64,000 bases of DNA, taken from positions 124,001 to 188,000 of the forward strand of contig OY781061.1 of the NCBI GenBank assembly GCA_963676515.1, in the 5' to 3' direction. The position numbers and the translations under genes are program-made. The notes below the pieces were generated by a model. That model was not told the DNA's origin and did not search any database. It was given only the letters and a program-made list of their open reading frames with translations. Below, one piece after another: positions 54,823-63,709 of this stretch. Every line of letters begins with the position of its first letter. Within the stretch, counting starts at the first letter, position 1. Source of the DNA: G963667145 sp963676515 [NCBI: Candidatus Cloacimonadota bacterium] (GTDB lineage: Bacteria; Cloacimonadota; Cloacimonadia; G963667145).

Positions 54823-55380
54823 TTAACTATTCTTTTGTGTTAATGGCGACATAACCATATAGACCACTCTTCCTTCGTTGGAAGGAGCTTGATCCAGTTT
54901 GGCATAATCCACCATGTCTTGTTTAATCTTCTCTAACAAATCAAAGCCCAATTGCTTATTCGCCAATTGACGACCTTTGAACCTTACTGTAAATCTTACT
55001 TTATCTTTGGATTGGAGGAATCTTATTGCATTTTTTATTTTAAACTGATAATCGTGTTCATCTGTAAGAGGTCCAAACTTTATCTCTTTTGTTAAAACAA
55101 TATGCTGTTTTTTCCTAGATTCTCGCAAAGATCTTTCTTTTTGATAATGATATTTTCCAAAATCCAAAATCTTGCAAACTGGAGGGCTAGCTTTTGGCGA
55201 TACCTCCACCAAATCCATTCCTGCAGACTTGGCTCTGGTGATCCCATCAGATAGAGAGACGACCCCCACTTGCTCACCAACCTCGTCTATGAGCCTTATC
55301 TGCTCGACTCTAATTTCTCTGTTTATCCTCTCTTTGGATACAGTGGGTTTCAGCTTAGCTTTACCCTTTCTTATTCGAAT
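54823..55380 (-). CDS. infC: translation initiation factor IF-3, AUU start
   Basis: About 185 residues. The conserved core starts [14 protein letters not shown] and includes DLVEVSP and [12 protein letters not shown], then the C-terminal domain ([20 protein letters not shown]). No ATG, GTG or TTG in frame would give a full-length protein: the first is a GTG at 55269, inside the conserved N-domain. Two tandem ATT codons (55383-55381 and 55380-55378) follow the strong ribosome site GGGAGGT by five and eight bases. AUU starts are the known autoregulatory device of infC: IF-3 rejects its own non-standard start codon. The second ATT has the better spacing. Confidence 0.92.
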   Translation of the reverse strand: MRIRKGKAKLKPTVSKERINREIRVEQIRLIDEVGEQVGVVSLSDGITRAKSAGMDLVEVSPKASPPVCKILDFGKYHYQKERSLRESRKKQHIVLTKEIKFGPLTDEHDYQFKIKNAIRFLQSKDKVRFTVRFKGRQLANKQLGFDLLEKIKQDMVDYAKLDQAPSNEGRVVYMVMSPLTQKNS

Positions 55381-55390
55381 AATAATTGAC

Positions 55391-55719
55391 CTCCCTTAAT
55401 AATAGACTATTGTCTTAATTCTTATATAAATTAATTGCCAAAAAAAAAGGCAAATTGTAAAAAAATACAACCTGCCTATCTAAATAAAATAGCCTATCAC
55501 AACTGCTTCCCTTCGATAAATCGCGGGAGCAATAAAAATACTCTATAATAAGACCTTAATCGATGTCTCTAAAGTTCCAACAGCTGTCAAAACCCGCACC
55601 ATAAGGTAGGAAGCAAATTCCATTTCTCTTATTCTCAAAATTTTAGACCCCGCAAAAGAGTCAAGCTTTTTCGCAGAACTGCTTTGTTTTACCACTTTAA
55701 CCTGTAAGAGGTAAAAAAA
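55391..55719 (-). promoter_or_regulatory. structured 5' leader of infC (possible L20/attenuation leader or separate small RNA)
   Basis: This 329-base gene-free stretch folds on the minus strand into a rod of nested helices: 55609-55615 with 55504-55510, 55593-55597 with 55523-55527, 55570-55575 with 55540-55545, and 55565-55568 with 55551-55554. A strong terminator (55440-55476) follows, then the infC ribosome site. A TTGACT box at 55664-55659 could be a -35 element. Such layouts suit an attenuator sensing L20 or IF-3; an independent small RNA is the alternative. Confidence 0.55.
55440..55476 (-). terminator. intrinsic terminator upstream of infC
   Basis: GGCAGGTTGTA (55476-55466) pairs with TACAATTTGCC (55459-55449), using two G-U pairs, around a T6 loop. 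Nine T residues (55448-55440) follow. It either ends a leader or small RNA, or acts as an attenuator for the infC operon, which begins about 60 bases downstream. Confidence 0.85.
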
Positions 55720-58700
55720 TTACCAATTTGGTTTTTTATCTGATGTCCATTCAGAAGAAGTGGATGAATCGAAAGAGCTATAATTAGTTACAGACGAAAC
55801 ATCCCAGCCACTGATGTCTTGCTTGAAAACAGATGCACCATAAAACATAGCAAACATATTGGTAACATTACTCACATCCCAGCCACTGATGTCTTGATTG
55901 AAAACTTTTGCATAGTAAAACATAGAGCTCATATCGGTAACTTTGCTTACGACCCAATTATTAAGGGAGCCATTAAATGCAGATGCACCAGAAAACATCC
56001 TACTCATATTGGTAACACTACTAACATCCCAATTATTAAGGGAGTCATTAAATGTGGGCACATTGTAAAACATCCAACTCATATCTGTAACTTTGCTTAC
56101 GACCCAATTATCAAGAGGTTTATTGAATACTGTCGCACCAGTAAACATCTTACTCATATTGGTAACATTACTCACATCCCAGTCATTAAGAGGTTTGTCA
56201 TATGCAGATGCCATTTTAAACATACTACTCATATTGGTAACATTACTCACGACCCAATTATTGATGTTTTGATTAAAAGCGGTTGCAACATAAAACATAC
56301 AACCCATATCGGTGACATTGCTCACATCCCAATCATTAAGCGGCTTATTGAATACAGATGCCTGATAAAACATAGCAAACATATTGGTAACACTACTCAC
56401 GACCCAATTATTGAGTGAGTCATTAAATGCAGATGCACCATAAAACATATTTCTCATATTGATTACATTACTCACATCCCAGTCATTGAGACTTTGATGG
56501 AAAGTTGCTGCCTCTGCAAACATAAAACTCATATCGTTTACACTACTAACATCCCAACCACTAATGTCTTGATTGAAAACTTCTGCTTTTCTAAACATAA
56601 AATTCATATCAGTTACATTGCTCACATCCCAATTATTGATGTTTTGGTTAAAAGCTTCTGCACCATAAAACATAGAGCTCATATCTGTGACATTGCTCAC
56701 ATCCCAGCCGCTGATGTCTTGATTGAAAGTGGTATTTTCTTTAAAAAGCTCGCTCATATCGGTAATACCAGCAACATTTATCTTAGTAACATCTTCACCA
56801 TCGGCAATCATCTGTAATAACTCTTCTCTAGACATCATAATATTCGGTTTCTTGTCGTCTGTCCACTCACTCGAAGTGCCAAAATTGTAAAAACTGTAAT
56901 TAGTCAAAGCAGAAAAAATATCCCAACTACTAATATCTTGTTTGAACGCGGTTGCATTACAAAACATGTAACTCATATTAGTAACATTACCCACATTCCA
57001 ATCATTGAGGGAATCATTAAATGCACTTGCATCTCTAAACATATTACTCATATTAGTAACATTAATCACATCCCAGCCACTGATGTCTTGGTTAAAAGCA
57101 GATGCACCAGAGAACATAGAACTCATATCGGTAACATTGCTTACATCCCAATCATTAAGAGGTTTGCTAAATGCTGATGCACTACAAAACATCATACTCA
57201 TATCTGTAATCTTGCTCACGAACCAACCATTAATGTCTTGATTAAAAGTTCTTGCACCGTAAAACATCCCACTCATATCGCTAACATTGTTCACATCCCA
57301 ATCATTAAGAGGCTTATCAAATGAAGATGCATAACAAAACATATAGCTCATATCGGTAACATTACTTACGACCCAATTATTGAGTGGCTTATCGAATACA
57401 AATGCATGATAAAACATATAGCTCATATCAGTAACATTGCTTACATCCCAAGTACTAAGTGAGTCATTAAATGCAAATGCATTATAAAACATAGAGCTCA
57501 TATTGGTAACATTGCTTACATCCCAGCCACTGATGTCTTGATTGAAGGTGGTATTGTTTTTAAAAAGCTCGCTCATATCTGTAATACGAATAGTATTTGC
57601 CTTAGTGACATCATCACCTTTTTCTATTTTGCTCACAAGTTCTGCCTTAGTTAGTGGAAAATTTGGTTCGTTTATACTTTTCAATGCACTATAAAATGAA
57701 GTAAAAGCATCATATTTGCTAACCTTATCAACATTCCAATTACTTATATCTTTATTAAATCTAAATGCCTGGTTAAACATACCACTCATATCAGTAACAT
57801 TGCTCACATCCCAGCCGCTGATGTCTTGATTAAAAATTTTTGAATAGTTAAACATATTACTCATATCGGTAACTTTGCTCACAATCCAATTATTGAGTGA
57901 GTCATTAAATACATATGTTCTACTAAACATATCACTCATGTCGGTAACATTGCTTACGACCCAGCCGCTGATGTCTTTATTAAACTTCGTTGCATAATAA
58001 AACATCCCACTCATATTGGTTACATTGCTCACATCCCAGTTACTGATGTCTTGATTAAAGTTTCTAACTATTGAGCAAGAAGAAATAGTTTCGCCTCTTT
58101 CATCGGCAACTGCCTGCATCAAATCTGACATATCTGTAATGCCAGAAACATTCACTCGAGTTACATACGCATTTAAACTCAACAAATACACAAGTATTTG
58201 CTTATTTATTTTTGGTTTCTCAGCATTTAACCAAAGAGATGAAGTATTACCATCAAAACCATAAAAAGAGTACTTAGAAGTTAGACCCACTATGTCCCAT
58301 TTGCTGAGATCTTGGTCAAAAGAGCTTGCATTAGAAAACATACAATACATACTAATAACTTTACTCACATCCCAACTACTTATGTCTTGATTGAAAGCAG
58401 ACGCACCAGAGAACATCGAAATCATATGAGTAACTTTACTCACATCCCAGTCACTGATATCCTGGTTAAAAGCAGAGGCACCAGAGAACATAGAAATCAT
58501 ATTGGTAACATTGCTTACATCCCAGTCACTGATGTCTTGATTGAAAGTGGCATTATTTATAAAAAGGTCTTTCATAGCAATAATGCTAGAAACATTTGCT
58601 TGAGTTACATCCAAATTTTTTGCTATTCTATCCACTAACTCTGCTTTGGTCACCATGTTTGTTGTAAACTCTCTGACCTCAGTCTCTTTGCTCGTCCTGC

Positions 58701-60630
58701 CATCTGTCGCTACTACTTTCCAATAGCAAGTTGTATTGTAAACCTGAGTAGGCAAAGAGCAGCTCGTATCGACAGTATCTGCTGCAATGATAGCCAAATC
58801 CTGAGCGGATGTCCCAAAATAAACATCATAGCTATCAGCGTTCCCACTCCAAGTTAGTTTGATATTACTTACAAATGTGCTCACTGAATCCACTGGAGAG
58901 ACCAAACTAACAGCCACATCATCTCTTGTGGTAAAGGTACTTACAGCACTCTGGGTTTCTTCTTCCCCATCTTTACCCACGATTCCCCAGTAATATTTTT
59001 GCCCATAATCTAGATTATTGAAAGCATAACTGGTATCTTTCAAATCGGAAGCTACTACACTTAAACTATTTTCGGATGTCCCCAAATAAAGGTCGTATTT
59101 TTTTACATTCTCTCCGCTCCAGCTCAAGGTGAGGTCTGTGTATTGCCAAGATGCACCTTCTGCAGGAGAAGACAAAGTCACCAGCGGTTGTTCCTTGGTG
59201 GTGAAACTGTAGACAGAGCTAGCAGTGTCCAGCTGTCCATAGCTTGCTACTACTTGCCAGTAGTAAGTTTGCCCATACTCGATTCCCTCTGGAGTGTAGC
59301 TGGTAGTTGTCAAATCTGAGGCTACTTCGAGCAAACTACCTTCGGCTGTACCCAGAAATACATCGTAGTTGTCAACATTGCTTCCGTTCCAACTAATCTC
59401 TAAATTAGTAAACTGTTCGGTTGCTTGATCGGTGGGAGAGTTCAAACTCAAACTCGTCATCCCCTTGGTGGTAAAGCTCTGTACCTCACTAGCAACATCT
59501 AACTCTTCACTTTTCCCCACGACTTTCCAATAGTAAGTTGTATTATAACCCAAAGTAGACAAAGAGTAGCTTGTATCGACAGTATCTACTGCAATGACAG
59601 CCAAATCCTGAGCAGATGTCCCAAAATAAACATCATAACTATCAGCGTTCCCACTCCAAGTTAGTTTGATATTACTTACAAATGTGCTCACTGAATCCAC
59701 TGGAGATACCAAGCTAACAGCCACATCATCCCTAGTAGTAAAGGTGTTTGTAACACTCTGGGTTTCTTCTTCTCCATCTTTACCCATGACTTTCCAATAG
59801 TATTTTTGCCCATAATCCAGATTATTGAGAGCGTAACTGGTATCTGCCAAATCGGAAGCTACTACACTTAAACTATTTTCGGATGTTCCCAAATAGAGAT
59901 CGTATGTTTTTACATTCTCTCCGCTCCAACTCAGGGTGAGGTCTGTGTATTGCCAAGATGCACCTTCTGTAGGAGAAGCCAAAGTCACCAGCGGTTGTTC
60001 CTTGGTGGTGAAGCTGTAAATGTCGCTGGACATCTGTGAGTACTCATCGCTGGCGATCACTTGCCAATGGTAGGTTTGCCCATATTCCAAAGAATCTAAT
60101 GCATAAACTGTATCTGCTATATCTGTCGTGATTTGATGCAAAGAATCTTCAGAAATGCCCAAATAGAATTCGTATTTCTCAGCGTTACTACTCCAGCCAA
60201 AATCAATGCGATTTGTGTATTTCGCAGTATCACTGTTTTGGGGAGATAAGAGATTTATAAAAAGTTCCTTTTTCTTAGTTTTAAAACTCCGAACTTCACT
60301 TTTTTTGCTAGAAACGCCATTTTTGCTCACTACTTGCCAATAGTAGGTAGTAAAATATTTTAAATCTTCTAACTTATAGGTTACTACTGCTAAACTCTTG
60401 AGGAGCTTCAAATCCAAAGGCGATTCTGAAAAGTATAGATCAAAGCTACTAGCTTCTCCACTCCAACTCAAAACGACATCTAAATCTTGCTCTTCGGCTT
60501 GATCAGCAGGAGAGCTCAAATTTATAGAAACGGCTGGTATCTCTTCGCTACTAGTCGTTCCTTCGGAGCTATTACAAGAAAAGAAAACAACAACTAGCGA
60601 CAAAAATAAAAATATCCGAAAAAGTTTCAC
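55720..60630 (-). CDS. giant repeat lipoprotein: seven Fn3-like repeats plus DUF285/BspA repeats
   Basis: 1636 residues. A type II signal peptide ends in the lipobox VVFFSC (Cys19). Residues about 37-665 hold seven ~90-residue fibronectin-like repeats (each with SPxxxA...LTLSWSG, YDLYLGTS, YYWKVVG). The remainder consists of dozens of ~25-residue DUF285 repeats built on FNQDISGWDVSNVTNMSSMF, split into four blocks by linkers such as AELVSKIEKGDDVTKAN. GTG start at 60630 with GGAGG upstream. Likely a surface-exposed adhesin or binding scaffold. Fn3 repeats 3-4 and 6-7 are nearly identical pairs, showing recent duplication. Confidence 0.88.
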   Translation of the reverse strand: MKLFRIFLFLSLVVVFFSCNSSEGTTSSEEIPAVSINLSSPADQAEEQDLDVVLSWSGEASSFDLYFSESPLDLKLLKSLAVVTYKLEDLKYFTTYYWQVVSKNGVSSKKSEVRSFKTKKKELFINLLSPQNSDTAKYTNRIDFGWSSNAEKYEFYLGISEDSLHQITTDIADTVYALDSLEYGQTYHWQVIASDEYSQMSSDIYSFTTKEQPLVTLASPTEGASWQYTDLTLSWSGENVKTYDLYLGTSENSLSVVASDLADTSYALNNLDYGQKYYWKVMGKDGEEETQSVTNTFTTRDDVAVSLVSPVDSVSTFVSNIKLTWSGNADSYDVYFGTSAQDLAVIAVDTVDTSYSLSTLGYNTTYYWKVVGKSEELDVASEVQSFTTKGMTSLSLNSPTDQATEQFTNLEISWNGSNVDNYDVFLGTAEGSLLEVASDLTTTSYTPEGIEYGQTYYWQVVASYGQLDTASSVYSFTTKEQPLVTLSSPAEGASWQYTDLTLSWSGENVKKYDLYLGTSENSLSVVASDLKDTSYAFNNLDYGQKYYWGIVGKDGEEETQSAVSTFTTRDDVAVSLVSPVDSVSTFVSNIKLTWSGNADSYDVYFGTSAQDLAIIAADTVDTSCSLPTQVYNTTCYWKVVATDGRTSKETEVREFTTNMVTKAELVDRIAKNLDVTQANVSSIIAMKDLFINNATFNQDISDWDVSNVTNMISMFSGASAFNQDISDWDVSKVTHMISMFSGASAFNQDISSWDVSKVISMYCMFSNASSFDQDLSKWDIVGLTSKYSFYGFDGNTSSLWLNAEKPKINKQILVYLLSLNAYVTRVNVSGITDMSDLMQAVADERGETISSCSIVRNFNQDISNWDVSNVTNMSGMFYYATKFNKDISGWVVSNVTDMSDMFSRTYVFNDSLNNWIVSKVTDMSNMFNYSKIFNQDISGWDVSNVTDMSGMFNQAFRFNKDISNWNVDKVSKYDAFTSFYSALKSINEPNFPLTKAELVSKIEKGDDVTKANTIRITDMSELFKNNTTFNQDISGWDVSNVTNMSSMFYNAFAFNDSLSTWDVSNVTDMSYMFYHAFVFDKPLNNWVVSNVTDMSYMFCYASSFDKPLNDWDVNNVSDMSGMFYGARTFNQDINGWFVSKITDMSMMFCSASAFSKPLNDWDVSNVTDMSSMFSGASAFNQDISGWDVINVTNMSNMFRDASAFNDSLNDWNVGNVTNMSYMFCNATAFKQDISSWDIFSALTNYSFYNFGTSSEWTDDKKPNIMMSREELLQMIADGEDVTKINVAGITDMSELFKENTTFNQDISGWDVSNVTDMSSMFYGAEAFNQNINNWDVSNVTDMNFMFRKAEVFNQDISGWDVSSVNDMSFMFAEAATFHQSLNDWDVSNVINMRNMFYGASAFNDSLNNWVVSSVTNMFAMFYQASVFNKPLNDWDVSNVTDMGCMFYVATAFNQNINNWVVSNVTNMSSMFKMASAYDKPLNDWDVSNVTNMSKMFTGATVFNKPLDNWVVSKVTDMSWMFYNVPTFNDSLNNWDVSSVTNMSRMFSGASAFNGSLNNWVVSKVTDMSSMFYYAKVFNQDISGWDVSNVTNMFAMFYGASVFKQDISGWDVSSVTNYSSFDSSTSSEWTSDKKPNW

Positions 60631-60798
60631 AATTTAAACCTCCAAAATTTATTTAGAAAAAATAGTGTAAAAATAAAACTAAACCATAAATTGCAATACT
60701 TCCATATTCGTCAAAAACTTTTTATGTGTTTTAGAACTTTTTACAAAAAAAAAGATTGACTCAAAACCACACTAATAAAATTTGCCAGAATACATAGT

Positions 60799-60875
60799 GC
60801 GCCCGTGGCTCAATTGGATAGAGTATCTGACTACGGATCAGAAGGTTTGGGGTTCGAATCCCTTCGGGCGTACCA
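60799..60875 (+). tRNA. tRNA-Arg (anticodon ACG)
   Basis: 77 nt with GCGCCCG/CGGGCGT acceptor arms, TCTGACTACGGATCAGA anticodon arm, GGTTCGAATCC T-arm and encoded CCA. The wobble A is normally edited to inosine by TadA, reading CGU, CGC and CGA. Confidence 0.97.
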
Positions 60876-60899
60876 TTTTTTTTCTTTGGGAGTAGATTG

Positions 60900-61277
60900 A
60901 TGATTTATGGTATTGGGATAGACATCGTCAAAGTAGCTCGCCTAGATAATACTATAAACAAATTGGGTGAAAAGTTTTTACAGAAAGTTTTTTTGCCAGA
61001 AGAAGTATCCTACTGCCAAAGCAAACCTTATCCCGCTATACACTTTGCCGCTCGCTTTGCAGCCAAAGAAGCCCTAAGTAAAGCTATCAAGACTGGATTT
61101 ACCCAAGGCGTGTGTCCGAAGCAGATCGAGATAGTCAAAGCAAAAAATGGCAATGTATCTCTCAAATTACACGGAATTACAAAGAAAATATGTGCTGAGC
61201 TGGCTATTAAACATCTACACCTGAGCATCTCTCACGAAAAAGAGATGGCTATAGCACAAGTTTTAGCAGAAATTTAA
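60900..61277 (+). CDS. acpS: holo-[acyl-carrier-protein] synthase
   Basis: 125 residues. GIGIDIVKVARLD carries the Mg-binding Asp, and FAARFAAKEALSKAI with its Glu-Ala-Leu is the second motif. It transfers phosphopantetheine from CoA to apo-ACP, with CoA supplied by the CoaE domain of the fusion at 13.9 kb. ATG 60900 is preferred to the TTG one codon before. It lies between two tRNA genes, a setting that may share a transcript. Confidence 0.94.
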   Translation: MIYGIGIDIVKVARLDNTINKLGEKFLQKVFLPEEVSYCQSKPYPAIHFAARFAAKEALSKAIKTGFTQGVCPKQIEIVKAKNGNVSLKLHGITKKICAELAIKHLHLSISHEKEMAIAQVLAEI

Positions 61278-61294
61278 TCGCAACCTATATTCAA

Positions 61295-61385
61295 GGAGAT
61301 GTGTCCGAGTGGTTGAAGGAGCACGCTTGGAAAGCGTGTGTATGCTCAGCGCGTACCTAGGGTTCGAATCCCTACATCTCCGCCA
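61295..61385 (+). tRNA. tRNA-Ser (anticodon GGA)
   Basis: 91 nt, class II. GGAGATG/CATCTCC acceptor arms, CACGCTTGGAAAGCGTG anticodon arm, a long variable arm (TGTATGCTCAGCGCGTACC region), GGTTCGAATCC and encoded CCA after discriminator G. Reads UCC and UCU. Confidence 0.97.
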
Positions 61386-61390
61386 TTTTT

Positions 61391-61627
61391 CTATGCCAAC
61401 CAAGAGTTTAGCTCTTTATCACTGGGAATTCTACCCGAGCACTTAACTTGTCCATCGATGACCAAACCAGGAACGCTCATCACTCCATATTTCATCACTT
61501 CCACAATATCTGTTACCTTAGACACCTCTGCAGGAATATTTTTATCACTGACCATTTTTGCTATTTTATCTTTCAGATTGGTGCAAGTCACACAATTTTC
61601 AGAACCTAGAACTACTACTTTTTTCAT
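61391..61627 (-). CDS. small thioredoxin-like redox protein
   Basis: 78 residues. CVTCTNLKDKIAKMV holds a CxxC motif, and YGVMSVPGLVIDGQVKCSG has the cis-Pro loop and a further Cys. It belongs to the small redox-active disulfide protein group often placed beside ArsG/ArsP-type permeases. It probably passes electrons in the cytoplasm or guards metal-binding thiols. Last gene of the ars-like operon, 17 bases after the permease. It could be an ArsE-type partner of the ArsF-like protein, but that is only inferred from position. Confidence 0.83.
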   Translation of the reverse strand: MKKVVVLGSENCVTCTNLKDKIAKMVSDKNIPAEVSKVTDIVEVMKYGVMSVPGLVIDGQVKCSGRIPSDKELNSWLA

Positions 61628-61644
61628 TATTTCTCCTTATAATA

Positions 61645-63282
61645 TTAAAAAATCAAATTATACAAATATCCAACTACAACAAACGAGATGAACAGAAATA
61701 TTGTAAAATATGCCAGCAAGCGAACCTTCAACACCTTGCGAAGGATAATCATCTCGGGTAAACTAATGGCAACCACACTCATCATCATCGCTAGCACAGT
61801 TCCTATCGGCACGCCTTTACCCAGCAGAGCCTCGGCAATAGGTATGACACCCGTGGCGTTGGAATATAGAGGAATGCCCATTATCACCGCCAAAGGCACG
61901 GCAAAAAAGTTGTCTGCACTCGCGTATTTTGCAAAGAACTCCTCGGGAACATAGCCGTGCAAAAAAGCACCTACACCAATACCGATAATAATATAAAGCC
62001 AGATTTTTTTGATGATTCCCTTGGCGTAGCTCCACGCATAGGCAAGACGCTCGTCGAAAGTTGAAATGCCGTTTTCAGCTATATTCTGCTTGCCCATGCG
62101 AATATCGTAAACATAGCCTTCCACATATTTTTCCATTCCCAGTTTTTCCAGCAATATCCCCCCGATAAGTCCGATGCTCATCCCTGTGATGACATAAACA
62201 AATGCCAGCTGTCCACCTACGGCGGAAGCAAAAACGAGAATAGCTATTTCGTTAATCATCGGCGAGGTAATAAGAAAAGCCATCGTGACTCCAAAAGGGA
62301 TGCCAGCTTCGACAAAACCGATGAAAAGCGGGATGGAAGAACAAGAGCAAAAGGGAGTAATCGCTCCCAAAAGCACCGCCATAATGTAAGCCAGCCACTT
62401 AGGTTTTCCTTCCAGATATTGGCGAACCTTCTCAGGGTTTAGTTTGGAGCGGAAAAAAGAGACTGCCGTCGTCATCGCTGTCAAAAGAAAGAAAATTTTG
62501 CTAACATCTTCGATGAAAAAATGCAAAGCCTCTGCCAAATGCGTGCCACTTTCCAGAGCGAAAATATTGTAAACAATAAAATCTGCCAGCAAAGTAAACC
62601 ACGAGAGAATATTTAGACCAAAACCAAGCGTGGTTACTAAATAGTAAACACCTCCTATTACGAAAACCCAACCTGTTATCTTTCTAGCCCATTTCTCGAA
62701 TAAAACAATCTTGCTGTAAACTTTCACAATGTTTTTAATACTAAACGCCAGAATAAAAGCCAAAACCAAAACTGGCAAACCCGTACCTATTCCGTACAAA
62801 ATCAGCGAAAACACATTTCCTTTGGTTTGGATAAGATTGCCTAAAAACAAAGCCGCAGAGACAGGGCATAAAGCAAGTGCAAAGAAAATTCCCAGCAGAA
62901 AAGCTCCTATCAAACCTTGTTTTTCCATATTTTTTTGCGAATCTTCTTTTAAGCCGAATTTAGGAAGTTTTATCTTGATAATATCCAAAATCATCAACCC
63001 AACTAAAATTAACGCTGGAGCAACGACATAGGGCATATTATTTTGCAGAAATTGCGAAACAAGCGGTATAGATGAAAAACTGAGCGACAAAGCAAGACCT
63101 AAAATAGTATAGAGTGCTGTTCGCCCCAAAGTATAAAAAATCCCTGAGAGCAAAACATAGTAAGGCTTGCCAACTTTTTGCCCAATATAAGAGATGGCAG
63201 TTATATTTGTCGTGAGCGGACACGGACTGATTGAAGTCAATATCCCTAGCCAGAGTGAAGTTAAAAGTAATCCCATTTCCAT
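61645..63282 (-). CDS. fused ArsG-type (CcdA-like) and ArsP/UPF0718-type permease
   Basis: 545 residues. The first ~235 form a DsbD/CcdA-like membrane domain that begins MEMGLLLTSLWLGILTSISPCPLTTNI, here cited in part as SLWLGILTSISPCP, a signature of the ArsG group of aromatic-arsenical exporters. From about 255 to the end is an ArsP-like permease (TPFCSCSSIPLFIGF, LITSPMINEIAILVFA). Cysteines in CSCSS may bind soft metals or trivalent organoarsenicals. The two parts are often separate genes. AAGGAG precedes ATG. Expected to export a metalloid or metal, under ArsR control. Confidence 0.8.
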   Translation of the reverse strand: MEMGLLLTSLWLGILTSISPCPLTTNITAISYIGQKVGKPYYVLLSGIFYTLGRTALYTILGLALSLSFSSIPLVSQFLQNNMPYVVAPALILVGLMILDIIKIKLPKFGLKEDSQKNMEKQGLIGAFLLGIFFALALCPVSAALFLGNLIQTKGNVFSLILYGIGTGLPVLVLAFILAFSIKNIVKVYSKIVLFEKWARKITGWVFVIGGVYYLVTTLGFGLNILSWFTLLADFIVYNIFALESGTHLAEALHFFIEDVSKIFFLLTAMTTAVSFFRSKLNPEKVRQYLEGKPKWLAYIMAVLLGAITPFCSCSSIPLFIGFVEAGIPFGVTMAFLITSPMINEIAILVFASAVGGQLAFVYVITGMSIGLIGGILLEKLGMEKYVEGYVYDIRMGKQNIAENGISTFDERLAYAWSYAKGIIKKIWLYIIIGIGVGAFLHGYVPEEFFAKYASADNFFAVPLAVIMGIPLYSNATGVIPIAEALLGKGVPIGTVLAMMMSVVAISLPEMIILRKVLKVRLLAYFTIFLFISFVVVGYLYNLIF

Positions 63283-63283
63283 T

Positions 63284-63709
63284 TTATTCTCCTTGATCCA
63301 TTAAAAAAGTGTCTATTTCATTTTTCACATAAATTTTGAATTTATTCTCGTCTCTCAAATAATTCCAGATTTTATCCAAATTTTTATAACTCACTTCTTT
63401 GCCATCTTTTATCTTTACGATAACTACAGATTTTGCATAAAGTTCATAATCGGTGATAAAATGCTTATTTTCCGACTTCTGCACATCTACAATTCTCAAC
63501 TCCAGCTTATCCTTAAAGTTTTCTTCAAAAACTTCTTTCGTGTATTTTTCTATTTTCAGGCACGAGGTGCATCTCACATTGCTGTGGAAATAATAAATCA
63601 CCGATTTTGCAGGTGATTTAGCACTTAAATTCAGCTCATTCTCTTTCCCTTTACAGCTCGTCACAAAAAAGAGTATCGCTATTAAAAGCAAAGAATACTT
63701 TCTAATCAT
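63284..63709 (-). CDS. ArsF-like thioredoxin-fold lipoprotein
   Basis: 141 residues from ATG 63709, which has GGAGCGAAAA upstream and overlaps the arsR stop. Signal peptide SLLLIAILFFVTSC gives a lipid-anchored Cys at about 18. The mature part has YYFHSNVRCTSCLKIEKYT, a CxxC redox centre in the arrangement of the ArsF family, said to act in nitroaromatic-arsenical reduction in Shewanella. It probably works in the periplasm with the CcdA-like domain of the neighbouring permease feeding it electrons. Confidence 0.78.
   Translation of the reverse strand: MIRKYSLLLIAILFFVTSCKGKENELNLSAKSPAKSVIYYFHSNVRCTSCLKIEKYTKEVFEENFKDKLELRIVDVQKSENKHFITDYELYAKSVVIVKIKDGKEVSYKNLDKIWNYLRDENKFKIYVKNEIDTFLMDQGE

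Noticed and set aside
55504-55615. SRP (4.5S) RNA because of a GAAGGGAAGCAG stretch
   Set aside because: The GGAA tetraloop and AGGUC context of SRP helix 8 are not at the apex of the hairpin; the stretch lies in the base of the rod.
55819-58638. Several 80-200 codon plus-strand open frames opposite the large lipoprotein gene
   Set aside because: They are periodic antisense translations of the DUF285 repeats and mirror the repeat unit; no start signals.
55720-60630. CRISPR-like array, because of the regular short repeats
   Set aside because: The repeats are protein-coding, of about 75 bases, without unique spacers, and in one open frame.
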